NCBI GenBank assembly: GCA_946554445.1
Contig: CAMNSD010000012.1
Coordinates: 1-64,000, forward strand
Origin: an uncultured Lachnospiraceae bacterium
GTDB lineage: Bacteria > Bacillota > Clostridia > Lachnospirales > Lachnospiraceae
DNA: 64,000 bases
Direction of reading: 5' to 3'
A program made the translations under genes and the position numbers. Below, in pieces: positions 26,186 through 35,946 of the stretch. The first letter of the stretch is position 1; the number at the start of each line of letters is the position of its first letter. The notes beneath the pieces are model-generated. The model ran no database searches, was not told where the DNA came from, and saw only the letters and a program-made list of their open reading frames with translations.

Positions 26186-27561
26186 TGGAAACGAAAGAAA
26201 AACAGAATGGGATATTGGAAGGTGTGATCTGGAAGCAGTTATTGATCTTTTTCTTTCCGATTCTGATCGGCACCTTTTTTCAGCAGCTTTATAATACGGT
26301 GGACACGGTGATCGTGGGGCAGTTTGCCGGGAAGGAAGCCCTATCCAGCGTGGGCGGTTCTTCGGCCCAGATTATCAATATGGTGGTGGGATTTTTTACA
26401 GGCCTGACGGCGGGCGGAACGGTTCTGATCTCTCAGGCTTATGGGGCGGCTCATAAACAGAGACTGGAGGATGCGCTGCATACTTCCTATGCCTTCGGCA
26501 TCCTTGGAGGAATCGGTTTGGGAGTCCTGGGTGTAGCGGCGGCACCGCTGATTCTGGGATGGATGAATACGCCGGCGGAACTGATGGGTATGTCCACGTT
26601 GTACATAAGGATTTATTTTTCCGGCCTGGTCTTTGTATTTATTTATAATATGGGGGCGGCAATTCTGCGCGCCATTGGGGATTCCAAACGGCCACTGTAT
26701 TATTTGGTGGTGTGCTGCATCGTCAATATCGTGCTGGATCTGGTGCTGGTGCTTTATTGTAATCTGGGTGTCTTGGGTGTGGCGGTAGCTACGCTGGTGT
26801 CCCAGGCAATCAGCGCAGTGATGGTCACCTGGGCGCTGATGCACAAGGTAGACTGTATGGAGTTATCTATCCGCAAGATTAAGATTCATCCGGAAGTCCT
26901 TATCAATATGCTGCAGATTGGATTTCCGTCTGGCCTGCAGTCTTCCATGTACAGCATTTCCAACATGATTGTGCAGGCGTCCCTCAATCTGCTGGGCGTC
27001 AATACTATGGCTGCGTGGACGGCTTATGGCAAGGTGGACAGTGTATTCTGGATGATCAATTCTTCTTTTGGCATTGCACTCACTACCTTTGTGGGGCAAA
27101 ATTACGGTGCGGGTAAATGGGATCGTGTGAAAAAGGGTACGAGAGATTGTTTGGGAATGGCAGTGGGCACGGCGGTTTGCCTGACGGCAATCCTGATGAT
27201 GGCGGGGCGTTTCCTGCTGGGGATTTTCACAGGGGATGCGGCAGTGGTGGAGATTGGTCTGACGATGATGCGAAGTATCGCACCTTTCTTTGTGATGTTT
27301 GTGTTTATTGAGATATTCTCTGGTTCGCTCAGGGCGCAGGGATATACATTTGTGACCACGATTATATCGGTCTTCGGTATCTGTGTCTTCCGTATTATCT
27401 GGGTGAGTTTGATTCCGGTGTCGGAAGGTCTGGAGGGTTTACGGCGGATTGTGGCCTGTTATCCAATCAGCTGGATTATGTGTGCGGCTCTGGTGAGCGG
27501 TTATTATTTTTATAAACAAAAGAAGATTGTTGACCGGATGAAGCAGAGAGGTGGCAGATAG
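26185..27561 (+). CDS. MATE-family multidrug exporter
   Basis: A 458-residue, 12-helix MATE protein of the DinF/NorM type with the typical N-terminal stretch GTFFQQLYNTVDTVIVGQFA and internal duplication (GLQSSMYSISNMIVQASLN in the second half). It would export cationic drugs or metabolites with Na+ or H+. Coupled to the hydrolase-GNAT gene, which may detoxify or modify the same class of compound. Confidence 0.92.
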   Translation: METKEKQNGILEGVIWKQLLIFFFPILIGTFFQQLYNTVDTVIVGQFAGKEALSSVGGSSAQIINMVVGFFTGLTAGGTVLISQAYGAAHKQRLEDALHTSYAFGILGGIGLGVLGVAAAPLILGWMNTPAELMGMSTLYIRIYFSGLVFVFIYNMGAAILRAIGDSKRPLYYLVVCCIVNIVLDLVLVLYCNLGVLGVAVATLVSQAISAVMVTWALMHKVDCMELSIRKIKIHPEVLINMLQIGFPSGLQSSMYSISNMIVQASLNLLGVNTMAAWTAYGKVDSVFWMINSSFGIALTTFVGQNYGAGKWDRVKKGTRDCLGMAVGTAVCLTAILMMAGRFLLGIFTGDAAVVEIGLTMMRSIAPFFVMFVFIEIFSGSLRAQGYTFVTTIISVFGICVFRIIWVSLIPVSEGLEGLRRIVACYPISWIMCAALVSGYYFYKQKKIVDRMKQRGGR

Positions 27562-27659
27562 GTTAACGGATTTCAATTCGTCTTCCGACCTGCTGTTGTC
27601 GGCGTCGGCGGAGTTTCGGCAGTGGAGACTGGAAGGGAAAGAGATTAGGTACTAGAAAA

Positions 27660-28538
27660 ATGAAGAGAATATGCAAACAATGTGGTAAGGAATTTGTCCT
27701 GACACAGGACGAGATAGCCTTTTATCAGAGTAAAAATTTACATATACCGAAACGGTGTGAAGCATGCCGCAGGGAGAATAGAGCGAGCGGCAAAACAGGG
27801 GAACAGATGCAGCCGAGACAGGTAGTCAGAGCGTATCATGGCAAAGAAAATGACCGGAAAAATTTGTGGACGGCGGTCGCAGCAGTTTTGATACTGTTGG
27901 CAGTTGTTATCCTTGGATTCCGGATGGGATTTTTGTCTGGACAGGATGGTGGCGCGGCCCAGGAGCAGACGGTACAGACCTTTACGGGAGAAGTGGCGGA
28001 TATATCGGGGCCAGAAGATTCGGAGGGTACGCTGGATGTATCGGGATTAGAGAATCCAAAGAGTACACCGGATATATCAGAGGTAGAGAATCCGAAGGGC
28101 ACATCAGAGATATTGGGGCCAGAGAATCCAAAGAGCACACCGGATATATCGGAAACAGCAAATCTGAAGAATTCGGCAAAGATAATAGATGTCCAAAAAT
28201 CATCAGATGATATTTTGCCGGACGATGCTGTCGAAGAGACAGAGGCGGCATCGGTTTCAGCAGTCACTTATACATATAATTTCCGCCGGGCTGAATACCT
28301 GCAGGAACATTTTGAAAAGCATGGGGCAGAATTTGGCTACGCCACGACAGAAGAATATCTGGCAGGAGCCAATCGTGTGATTGCGTCAGCGGATGTATTA
28401 CATAAACTGGAAGCGGAAGACGGGGATGATGTATATTATCTGGAAGCTACCAACGAGTTTGTAATCGTATCCACCGATGGATTCTTGCGGACGTATTTTA
28501 AGCCGGAAGATGGGAAGGCGTATTATGACAGACAGTAG
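27660..28538 (+). CDS. zinc-ribbon membrane protein with 12-residue repeats and toxin-like C-terminal domain
   Basis: Residues 1-40 form a four-cysteine zinc ribbon (CKQCGKEF ... CEACRREN). A membrane helix follows (about 72-92), then five 12-residue repeats of the form SGxENPKSTPDI (DNA 28005-28184), and a C-terminal domain of about 85 residues starting YNFRRAEYLQEHFEKHG and containing EEYLAGANRVI and a late DGFLRTYFKPEDG. The latter resembles domains at the ends of polymorphic-toxin-like and RNase (BECR-type) proteins. That match is by eye and uncertain. Topology suggests the zinc ribbon inside and the C-terminal domain outside. Confidence 0.65.
   Translation: MKRICKQCGKEFVLTQDEIAFYQSKNLHIPKRCEACRRENRASGKTGEQMQPRQVVRAYHGKENDRKNLWTAVAAVLILLAVVILGFRMGFLSGQDGGAAQEQTVQTFTGEVADISGPEDSEGTLDVSGLENPKSTPDISEVENPKGTSEILGPENPKSTPDISETANLKNSAKIIDVQKSSDDILPDDAVEETEAASVSAVTYTYNFRRAEYLQEHFEKHGAEFGYATTEEYLAGANRVIASADVLHKLEAEDGDDVYYLEATNEFVIVSTDGFLRTYFKPEDGKAYYDRQ
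28005..28184 (+). repeat. five 36-bp in-frame tandem repeats
   Basis: Five copies of a 36-base unit encode the 12-residue repeats of the zinc-ribbon membrane protein. Copies 2 and 4 are the most alike; copies 1 and 5 have diverged. Copy number could vary between strains and would change the length of an extracellular stalk. Confidence 0.85.
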
Positions 28539-29461
28539 TTGTTACTACATATGTTGCCTTTCATAGGTTGGACAGAAGTGATGTCTGAACAGATATAAAA
28601 TTTTCCATTGGATTGCTTGCGTTCCCTCCGCTCTGACGGATATCATTCCTAATAGATTTCCTTGTTTACTTCTACTAGTGTCCATTACTCATGCAGATAA
28701 CATATCTTTCACGTTCTTCTGGTGCATATAGCTGTCACCGCCTCTTCTGCTTGATTTTCGGATGAATATTTCTTCTATGGTTTCCGGGTTACCTGCCAAA
28801 GTATGACAGGTACCGCAGGGCTATTGATTCCAAGATTTTTTGTTACTTCCTTCCTGCTCTTCTGTTGAAAAGGCTGAGGTTGACTGTCACTCTCCGTCGT
28901 TCTATCAGTGTCGCAACCGTTCGACATACGATTTTCTGATTCACTGCCTTTGGAATGGTAAATATAGTATAATACATCTCCTGATATTGCTTTCACCAGT
29001 TTAGGAACAATGCCGAGTAGGCTATTGGAATCTTCACCCATTGCTTATACCAGTTTTATGAAAGACACTATGCCCTTGGGCATCTGTTCTCCCTCGATTT
29101 GATTTAAAATGAACATTAAAAAACAGCCAAATCCTATATCCGGTTGTTTCCATGGTTATATATTAGATTTTTTGTCATCGACCTTTTCAGAAATTAGTAG
29201 GTACGACCTGATATTCCTATTCCCCACGGGCGGTCCAGCACATAGGTTGTGAGAGTATTCCAACATTCTTTGGTCATTTATTAATGGGAAAATGAAAGGA
29301 CAAATAAAAGACATCTTTCATACTGTGATAAAATATATCTGTCGGGAGGACTGCGTGGATTTGGAGTAACCCTACATAAATGGTTCCCCCAAAGGCGATG
29401 AAAACTGGAACTTCAATCACTCTCTTTTTTATCGCCCCTTTTACCGTACTCTTATATAATA
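28539..29461. other. decayed intergenic region
   Basis: About 920 bases without a supported gene. On the minus strand a frame at 28775-29041 is followed, after a shift, by an open stretch reading ETIEEIFIRKSSRRGG and MHQKNVKDML, which looks like an old coding region with a frameshift. I do not recognise the parent gene. Confidence 0.4.
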
Positions 29462-30853
29462 TTATCTCATACCATTATCATACCATGTCAAATCGCAATC
29501 AAACGAATTTTCATCAACATAATCACGTATTTTATTATAATAAACAGCTTTTGGCTTGTTGGTTGAAGTTTCTATTCTTTGCCCATTTATAAATACACCC
29601 TTAAAATATCCATATAATCCATTTCCATCTTTTACAATATACCATGCTTCCCCTGAATCATCGGCAAAAACACCGTTTTCAAAATTTCCTTGATACAACA
29701 AATCAACATATCCATCTTCTGTATATTGCACCAAGTATGCATTCCCCGAATCATCATTATAATAGCCCTTTGATGTATCACCGGAATAACAACTCTTAAT
29801 AGTTTCACCAGAATTTTCGATTATTTCCTTATAATCATCAAATATCAACAGATTTTCTATATCTACATCATCATAGTCAAACTGCATTGTATGATCATCG
29901 TTTCTGGAATATACTTTTGAAATGCCACTGTTACTGTTTCCTTTATTAACCCTGTCTGCAATAATCCATTCTTTCTCGCCGCTCCTCTCAGACACATTCT
30001 GAATAATTTGTTTATAAGATATCATATTGCCGTTATCGTATGTTGCCTCTGTAATTAAATATAAATCGTTTCCTTCATAAACGTTTATAGTGCAGATACC
30101 ATCCCAAAAATATTGCTCGTTGTATTGCCCATAAAATAAAATGTTATATTTACCGTCAACATACGGAATTAACATAGGCATACCAATGCTTTCTTTTGCG
30201 GTATACTCCTTGCCATCACCTATTTCTCCATCACCTATTTCTCTATAACATATTTCTTCTGCAACTACGTCATCCTCTCTCCAGGAAGGATTTTTAAGTA
30301 AAATCATAGTTGAAGATAGTTTATTCGGTTGTAAATGTTGCTTTGCTGGTTTAACAACCCGTAAAGAGACTATATCATAACTGTCTTCTTCCTTTACCAA
30401 ATATTCATCTTTCGTATTAATGATTTCATCCTTCTCAAAATATGCCGTCATTTGTTGATCTACTAGCTGATTAATTTTTGCAGGCAAGGTAGCAAGTGAA
30501 TATAAATAAGATACTATTTGATTTCCTGCTAATGAGATAACAATAGATATTATTAATGCTACTACAGGTCTTTTATTAAGCCAAGAATTAAGACCTTTTA
30601 ATTCTTTAGACTGATATCCTTGTTCTAATTTTTCTTCCATATTTTTAATGCTGTTATCTATTTCTTTTTCTATTTTTTCAAACCTTGAATCTACAATCCG
30701 AATTATTTTATCTTCAATAAGCTTATCTTCTTTTTCTCTAGCAATTAACGCTTCTTCGATGTGCTTATTTATTTCATCCGATGAAACTTCTCTTTTGTTT
30801 TTTCTAAACATCTCTTTGTCTTTTTCCATGCTTTCTAGATTATTTTGTTTCAT
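29462..30853 (-). CDS. AT-rich orphan membrane protein with coiled coil and MORN-like tail
   Basis: The roughly 460-residue protein has a charged coiled-coil N terminus (residues 1-95), one membrane helix near 105-130 (PVVALIISIVISLAGNQIVS), and a long outside domain ending in MORN-like units (LLYQGNFENGVFADDSGEAW, GYFKGVFING). The start at 30853 follows GGAGATATATA. Codon use is clearly AT-richer than neighbours, pointing to recent acquisition. I do not recognise a family; MORN-like repeats would suggest membrane or wall association. Confidence 0.6.
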   Translation of the reverse strand: MKQNNLESMEKDKEMFRKNKREVSSDEINKHIEEALIAREKEDKLIEDKIIRIVDSRFEKIEKEIDNSIKNMEEKLEQGYQSKELKGLNSWLNKRPVVALIISIVISLAGNQIVSYLYSLATLPAKINQLVDQQMTAYFEKDEIINTKDEYLVKEEDSYDIVSLRVVKPAKQHLQPNKLSSTMILLKNPSWREDDVVAEEICYREIGDGEIGDGKEYTAKESIGMPMLIPYVDGKYNILFYGQYNEQYFWDGICTINVYEGNDLYLITEATYDNGNMISYKQIIQNVSERSGEKEWIIADRVNKGNSNSGISKVYSRNDDHTMQFDYDDVDIENLLIFDDYKEIIENSGETIKSCYSGDTSKGYYNDDSGNAYLVQYTEDGYVDLLYQGNFENGVFADDSGEAWYIVKDGNGLYGYFKGVFINGQRIETSTNKPKAVYYNKIRDYVDENSFDCDLTWYDNGMR

Positions 30854-31309
30854 TATATATCTCCATACTATTTCTGTCAATTAATTCCTTTTTGCAGATA
30901 CTATTGGATGCTATTATTTCTCTATGTTTACTTATCTATCATTCTATATCTAAAAATATTATTAAAAGTATATCATATAATGCCAAAGAATTTTAGCAAA
31001 TTCCGCGTTTATAGCTGCATATATTTGTATAAATCTTATTTATTTTGTAACAAATTTAAATTAGGTATGCTATTACAGAAAAAACTTGTAAAATAAGTAT
31101 TTTCAAAAATATAGTTTTTTAATAGCGTATCGAATAGAAAGCGTTATAGTTTAATTCCTCTTACTTTTTCCTATCCCTTTGTGGTTCAGTAGATTAAGTT
31201 ATTTATGCTTCGTGCTTTACATCTACAATCATATGGACCTTCGAGTATTGCGGGTACGTTATAACTGCACATTCCATCTGTAAGGATAAGAATATTTTCA
31301 GAGATATGT

Positions 31310-31636
31310 CTACTAAATACTCCTTTAAGGAATCGCCTTCCTCTGTCGGGATATAGATGGGATGAGATGAGATGGGGGATGGAGACTTTGTTCTGTTACT
31401 TAAAACATTCCATCGGTCTTTCTTATTTTCATGCCCAAAAGATTATGTTTATCGAACGGGAAATCTGGGTGATGCCCATACTTTATAGCTTCTGTATAAC
31501 AGTCCTGTTGCACATCGCAAAAGAGGAGTGGACAACCCGCTACCAGTACCAACCTCAACGTAGCAAATGTGATTCATGTATGCTGCAGGTCCTTAAAGAA
31601 ATATACCAGGAGTATCTGCCTGACTTGGAAGGCTAA
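31310..31636 (+). pseudogene. IS4-type transposase C-terminal remnant
   Basis: The frame contains YRWDEMRWGMETLFCYLKHS, matching the Y-x-x-RW-x-x-E-x-x-F-x-x-LK catalytic glutamate region of IS4-family transposases, followed by the usual IMFIEREIWVMPILYSF helix. The N-terminal part with the two aspartates is absent, so it is a dead fragment. No intact inverted repeats were found around it. Confidence 0.75.
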
Positions 31637-31985
31637 TCTTTAGAGAACGGTATCCTGTTCGTGTGGAATGCAACAGTCTTCGAAGACAGACAATCATACC
31701 TCCGGAAATTTAATTAATGGGTATATTGATGAGACCTTTAACTAGAACTGATATTTAGGCAGATTACAATCTATCTGGTTACAATGTCTTAAAATATTTG
31801 GAGTAGAGGACTATCTTTCCAGTCAAAGTAGGTATTAGGTTTTTTATTAAATTGTCAAGGTACTAAAATATTCATTAATGACATAGGAAAGGAACGCAAA
31901 CGGGCCGGTGGAGAATTTTATATCTGCTCAGATCAGCATGCTTGTTTAAGTGTGAGAAGTAACATTATAAGTCCTCGCAGGATAA

Positions 31986-32033
31986 TTTTGTTCCAATATC
32001 ATATACTACATGGTAAATGATATTGGAACAAAA
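31986..32033 (+). promoter_or_regulatory. perfect 17-bp inverted repeat before a ferritin-like gene
   Basis: Arms 31986-32002 and 32017-32033 (TTTTGTTCCAATATCAT and its complement) are perfectly complementary around a 14-base loop. The right arm touches the AAAGGAGG ribosome site at 32031-32038. It can be an operator, or an RNA hairpin that limits access to the ribosome site. Confidence 0.7.
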
Positions 32034-32045
32034 GGAGGCCTCATA

Positions 32046-32477
32046 ATGGAAGATGATACAATCAAACTTCTGCGGGAGTGCAATGCGGGAATTAAGATGG
32101 GCATTTCCTCTCTGGATGATGTGATGGAGCATGTGAAGGACAGCACGCTGGAAAATTTACTGAAAAAAAGTAAGGACACCCATTGTAAGCTGGGGGATAA
32201 GACGCACGATTATTTGCGGGAATATCACGATGAGGGGAAGGAGCCTGCGCCGATGGCCAAGGTGATGTCCTGGATGAAGACCAATGTCAAGCTGGGCGGA
32301 GAGGATTCCGACAGAGTTGTGGCGGATCTGATCACAGACGGCTGTAATATGGGCGTCAAGTCGCTGTACCGTTATCTGCACCAGTATCAGGCGGCGGATG
32401 AAAAGGTGAAAAAGATTGCCAGAGAGACTATCGAAGCGGAGGAGACTCTGGTGAAAGATATGAGAGAGTACCTGTAA
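32046..32477 (+). CDS. ferritin-like (DUF2383-type) helical protein
   Basis: The 143-residue protein is predicted all-helical, with four amphipathic helices and the pattern IKLLRECNAGIKMGISSLDD that recalls DUF2383/PA2169-type ferritin-like proteins. A clear di-iron ligand set is not obvious. Start follows AAAGGAGGCCTCATA. A perfect inverted repeat lies directly upstream and its own terminator hairpin spans its stop codon. Function is probably stress-related, but this is inference. Confidence 0.6.
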   Translation: MEDDTIKLLRECNAGIKMGISSLDDVMEHVKDSTLENLLKKSKDTHCKLGDKTHDYLREYHDEGKEPAPMAKVMSWMKTNVKLGGEDSDRVVADLITDGCNMGVKSLYRYLHQYQAADEKVKKIARETIEAEETLVKDMREYL

Positions 32478-32490
32478 ATGGGTACTCTCT
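32463..32490 (+). terminator. terminator overlapping the ferritin-like stop codon
   Basis: A perfect 10-base stem, AGAGAGTACC (32463-32472) with GGTACTCTCT (32481-32490), closes a loop of 8 bases that contains the stop codon. A copy of the double-hairpin repeat follows. Confidence 0.65.
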
Positions 32491-32496
32491 CTGCTT

Positions 32497-32550
32497 ATTC
32501 GAGTCCGCGAAGCGGATCTCGTAAAGTTATTTGCGCAGCAAATTACTTTT
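32497..32550 (+). repeat. GCGAAGC double-hairpin repeat, copy B
   Basis: Hairpin 1 (32500-32521) has inner stem CCGC-GAA-GCGG; hairpin 2 (32523-32550) pairs AAAGTTATTTGC with GCAAATTACTTT and has a GCA cap region. The second hairpin contains the last codons and stop of the minus-strand GH13 gene. Confidence 0.75.
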
Positions 32551-34209
32551 ATGCAGTACGAAAGCTTCATACGGCGCCAACTTTATTGCGGCGGCATCAT
32601 ACCTATTCTCCCGATTGGAAATCAGGCAGGGCGCTTTCACAAACTCATCGGGCAGGGTGAAGGGGACTTCATGGTCGCAGAAGTTACATACTACCAGAAG
32701 TTTCTCATCCTCCAAAGTCCTGGTGTAAACGAACAGTTCCTCGCTGTCTTCCATCATGGCTTCGTATTTACCATAGACGATAACCGGGTTTGCTTTTCTG
32801 AGCGCAATCAGCTTCTTATAATAGTGAAATACGGAGTTGGGATCGGCCGTAGCCGCCTTAGCATTAATCTCTTTATAGTTGGGATTGACGGCGATCCAGG
32901 GCGTACCGGTGGTAAAGCCTGCCTGTTCTGAGTCATCCCATTGCACGGGAGTTCTGGCATTGTCGCGGCTCTTAAAGGTGATGCAGGGCCAGAAGGCTTC
33001 ATGGGACAGGGAGCCCTCACTGCACCATTCTTTATAGGCATTGATGCTCTCGATGTCGCGGAAGTCCGCCGGACTTTGGAAAGGATAGTTGGTCATACCC
33101 AACTCCTCGCCCTGGTAGATGTAGGGTGTTCCCTGCATCATGTGCAGGCAGGTGGCGAGCATCTTGGCGGATATCTCCCGATACTGCGGGCGGTCATCGC
33201 CAAACCGTGACACGGCGCGGGGCTGGTCATGGTTATCCCAGAACAGGCTGTTCCAGGCCTGGTCATAAAGTTCGGTCTGCCAGCGGGACAGGATTTCCTT
33301 TAACGTGGTGAGAGGACGTTTTTCGTCTGTCCATTTTCCATATTTGCCGTCCCCTTCCACATGCTCAAACTGGAATACCATATTGAGTTCATGGGCATCT
33401 TTGCCGGCATACTGTTTGGCCAACTGCGTGGTCACGCCGGCCGTCTCGCCTACGGTCATGATATCGTATTTGGACAGTACTTTTTCGTTCATTTCCTGCA
33501 GATACCGATGTACGTTGGGACCGTGGACGCAATAGGGATCGAAACTGCCGTATAAGTCGTGTACTTCGCCGTCCGGCATCTCTTTTGTCTTGGAGATCAT
33601 GCTGATCACGTCCATACGGAAGCCGTCGATGCCCTTGTCACACCACCATGTCATCATGTCGAACACTTCTTTACGCACTTTGGGATTATCCCAGTTCAGA
33701 TCCGGCTGCTTTTTGGAAAAAAGGTGCAGATAGTACATATCGGTTGCTTCATCGTACTGCCAGGCTGATCCGCCGAAGCAGGAGCCCCAGTTGTTGGGCG
33801 GTGTCTGACCGTCTTTGCCCTCACGCCAGATGTAATAGTCACGGTATGGATTGTCCTTGGATTTGCGGCTCTCCATAAACCATTTATGTTCATCGGATGT
33901 GTGGTTCACCACCAGATCCATAACAATCTTGAGCCCTCTTTCATGGGCGGCCGCCAGCAACTCGTCAAAATCTTCCATAGTGCCGAATTCATCCATGATA
34001 TCCTGATAATCGCTGATATCATAGCCATTGTCGTCATTGGGAGACTTATACACCGGAGAGAGCCAGATCACGTCCACTCCCAGATATTTTAAATAATCCA
34101 GCCTGCTGATGATTCCCTGAAGATCCCCGATGCCGTCTCCGTTGCTGTCCATAAAACTGCGGGGATAAATCTGATAAACAACCGCTTCTTTCCACCATGT
34201 TCTGTTCAT
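32527..34209 (-). CDS. GH13 alpha-glucosidase (oligo-1,6-glucosidase type) 1
   Basis: The 560-residue cytoplasmic enzyme begins TWWKEAVVYQIYPRSFMDSN and has the GH13 regions DLVVNHTSDEH, GFRMDVI (nucleophile Asp), TVGETAG (acid/base Glu) and WDNHDQPR. It would hydrolyse isomaltose-type or other alpha-glucosides taken up by the cell. GGAAGGATGACATT precedes ATG 34209. Its last seven residues (KSNLLRK) are encoded by repeat copy B, so the repeat has probably replaced the original end. It forms a tandem pair with the next GH13 gene. Confidence 0.92.
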   Translation of the reverse strand: MNRTWWKEAVVYQIYPRSFMDSNGDGIGDLQGIISRLDYLKYLGVDVIWLSPVYKSPNDDNGYDISDYQDIMDEFGTMEDFDELLAAAHERGLKIVMDLVVNHTSDEHKWFMESRKSKDNPYRDYYIWREGKDGQTPPNNWGSCFGGSAWQYDEATDMYYLHLFSKKQPDLNWDNPKVRKEVFDMMTWWCDKGIDGFRMDVISMISKTKEMPDGEVHDLYGSFDPYCVHGPNVHRYLQEMNEKVLSKYDIMTVGETAGVTTQLAKQYAGKDAHELNMVFQFEHVEGDGKYGKWTDEKRPLTTLKEILSRWQTELYDQAWNSLFWDNHDQPRAVSRFGDDRPQYREISAKMLATCLHMMQGTPYIYQGEELGMTNYPFQSPADFRDIESINAYKEWCSEGSLSHEAFWPCITFKSRDNARTPVQWDDSEQAGFTTGTPWIAVNPNYKEINAKAATADPNSVFHYYKKLIALRKANPVIVYGKYEAMMEDSEELFVYTRTLEDEKLLVVCNFCDHEVPFTLPDEFVKAPCLISNRENRYDAAAIKLAPYEAFVLHKSNLLRK

Positions 34210-34281
34210 AATGTCATCCTTCCTTTCCAAATTACTATTTGTACAATTTCAACAATCGTAGAAGAGTTTCGTAAAAAAACT

Positions 34282-35946
34282 TTACATTTCCAGTATCAGG
34301 ACCTGATATCCATGTAAGGTAATCGTTCCCTTATCTTCCACAATATCCTTGTAATTATTCAACAGTATTTTCCGATATGCCCCCGGCAGCTCAATTTTCT
34401 GTTCCTGGCGCTGATAGTTGCCTGCCACCAGCAGGGTACGGTCGCCTCTCCGGTAATAGGCCATCAGATTGTGCCGTTCCCGCCACAGCGGTTCCAGGGT
34501 ACCGTACACGATTGTTTCCTTGTAATCAGGATTCTTGCGCAAGGCAATCAATTTTTTGTAAAAAGAGTAGACCGAATCCGCATCATCCACCTGCCCTGCC
34601 GCGTTGATGGAAGTATAATTGGGATTGACCTTCAACCAGGGCGTACCGCTGGTGAATCCGGCGTTTGGAGCATCCGACCACTGCATGGGCGTGCGGGCAT
34701 TGTCACGGCTGAAGCGGGAGATTACTTTCAAAGCCTGTTCCGGGGAAAGGCCAGCCTCCAGGGCAACCTGATATTCGTCGCGGGCGGAGATGTCGTCTAC
34801 TTCATCAATGGATGCGATCGGCACGTTTTCCATGCCCAGTTCCTGCCCTTGATAGATAAAAGGGAGACCGCGCAGCATGAAGTTCAAGGCGGCCAGCAAC
34901 TTCTTGCTCTCGAGGCAGCAGTCGCCTTCCGGTATGTAACGGCTGACGCCGCGGGGTTCATCATGATTCTCAATGATGTTGGAGAGAAAACCGATGTCTC
35001 CTACTTTGGCCTGTGCCGCAAAACAGCATTCTTTGTAATCGTCCGGTGTGATCGGGGTGGCGTCATACCAGCCTTTCTCACTGCCGCCAAAAATCGTCTC
35101 GTTAAAATCAAACATACTGGAAAAATAACCGTCATCTCCGATGAAGTCCGGGATTTCTTCCGGTTTTTCGTTGAATACTTCGCCTACCGAGAAAGCGTCG
35201 TATTTCTGGAAGGTACGGTCGCGCATTTCCCTGAGAAATTCTCCAATGCCGGTGGCTTCTTTCAACATGGCCTGCACACTGCAAAGGCCATCTTCCCTGT
35301 CGGGGGCGTAATCGTGCAGGGGGAGCGCTTTTTTGATATTAATGATTGCATCCAGACGGAACCCGCCAAGTCCTTTGTCCAGCCACCAGTTAATGTTCTT
35401 ATATACTTCTTCCCGCAATTCGGGATTCTCCCAGTTGAGGTCCGGCTGTTTCTTGTGGAACACATGGAGATACTGCTTATTGGTGCCGGGCAGGTCATCC
35501 CATACGGGACCGCCGAAATAGGAACGCCAGTTGGTGGGCAGGCTCCCTTCCTTTTTATCCCGCAGGTAGAAGAAATTGCCGTACTTTCCGTCAGGATCCT
35601 CGCAGGCCTTCCGGAACCATTCATGTTCATCGGAACAGTGGTTTACTACCAGGTCCATCAGAATGTACATATTGCGTTCTTTAGCCTCGGCAATCAAACG
35701 GTCCATGTCTTCCATGGTGCCGAAGCGGGGATCTATCTTATAATAGTCCGAAATGTCATAACCCTGATCGGCCAAAGGGGACTGATAGCAGGGAGACAGC
35801 CAGATGATGTCTACCCCCAGATCTTTAAGATAGTCCAATTTGCTGATAATACCGGGAATGTCGCCAATACCGTCCCCGTTGGAGTCGTAGAAACTTTTAG
35901 GATAAATCTGATATGCGACTTTATCGTGCCACCATTTTCTGTTCAT
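34282..35946 (-). CDS. GH13 alpha-glucosidase (oligo-1,6-glucosidase type) 2
   Basis: The 554-residue paralogue of the adjacent enzyme starts NRKWWHDKVAYQIYPKSFYD and has DLVVNHCSDEH, GFRLDAI (nucleophile), SVGEVFNE (acid/base) and ENHDEPRG. No signal peptide. The pair probably differ in linkage preference (alpha-1,6 versus alpha-1,4 or trehalose-like), which cannot be read from sequence. A half copy of the GCGAAGC repeat (GCTTCGCAGGAGGG) forms its ribosome site region. Confidence 0.92.
   Translation of the reverse strand: MNRKWWHDKVAYQIYPKSFYDSNGDGIGDIPGIISKLDYLKDLGVDIIWLSPCYQSPLADQGYDISDYYKIDPRFGTMEDMDRLIAEAKERNMYILMDLVVNHCSDEHEWFRKACEDPDGKYGNFFYLRDKKEGSLPTNWRSYFGGPVWDDLPGTNKQYLHVFHKKQPDLNWENPELREEVYKNINWWLDKGLGGFRLDAIINIKKALPLHDYAPDREDGLCSVQAMLKEATGIGEFLREMRDRTFQKYDAFSVGEVFNEKPEEIPDFIGDDGYFSSMFDFNETIFGGSEKGWYDATPITPDDYKECCFAAQAKVGDIGFLSNIIENHDEPRGVSRYIPEGDCCLESKKLLAALNFMLRGLPFIYQGQELGMENVPIASIDEVDDISARDEYQVALEAGLSPEQALKVISRFSRDNARTPMQWSDAPNAGFTSGTPWLKVNPNYTSINAAGQVDDADSVYSFYKKLIALRKNPDYKETIVYGTLEPLWRERHNLMAYYRRGDRTLLVAGNYQRQEQKIELPGAYRKILLNNYKDIVEDKGTITLHGYQVLILEM

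Larger units (their letters stand above)
30854..32045. other. gene-poor stretch with transposase remnants
   Basis: About 1.2 kb of AT-rich DNA. The only recognisable item is the transposase fragment at 31310-31636. Sequence after it keeps the look of decayed transposon DNA but gives no firm match. Confidence 0.5.

Noticed and set aside
31190-31760. Intact IS element
   Set aside because: Only the C-terminal part of an IS4-type transposase is readable and no terminal inverted repeats were found.
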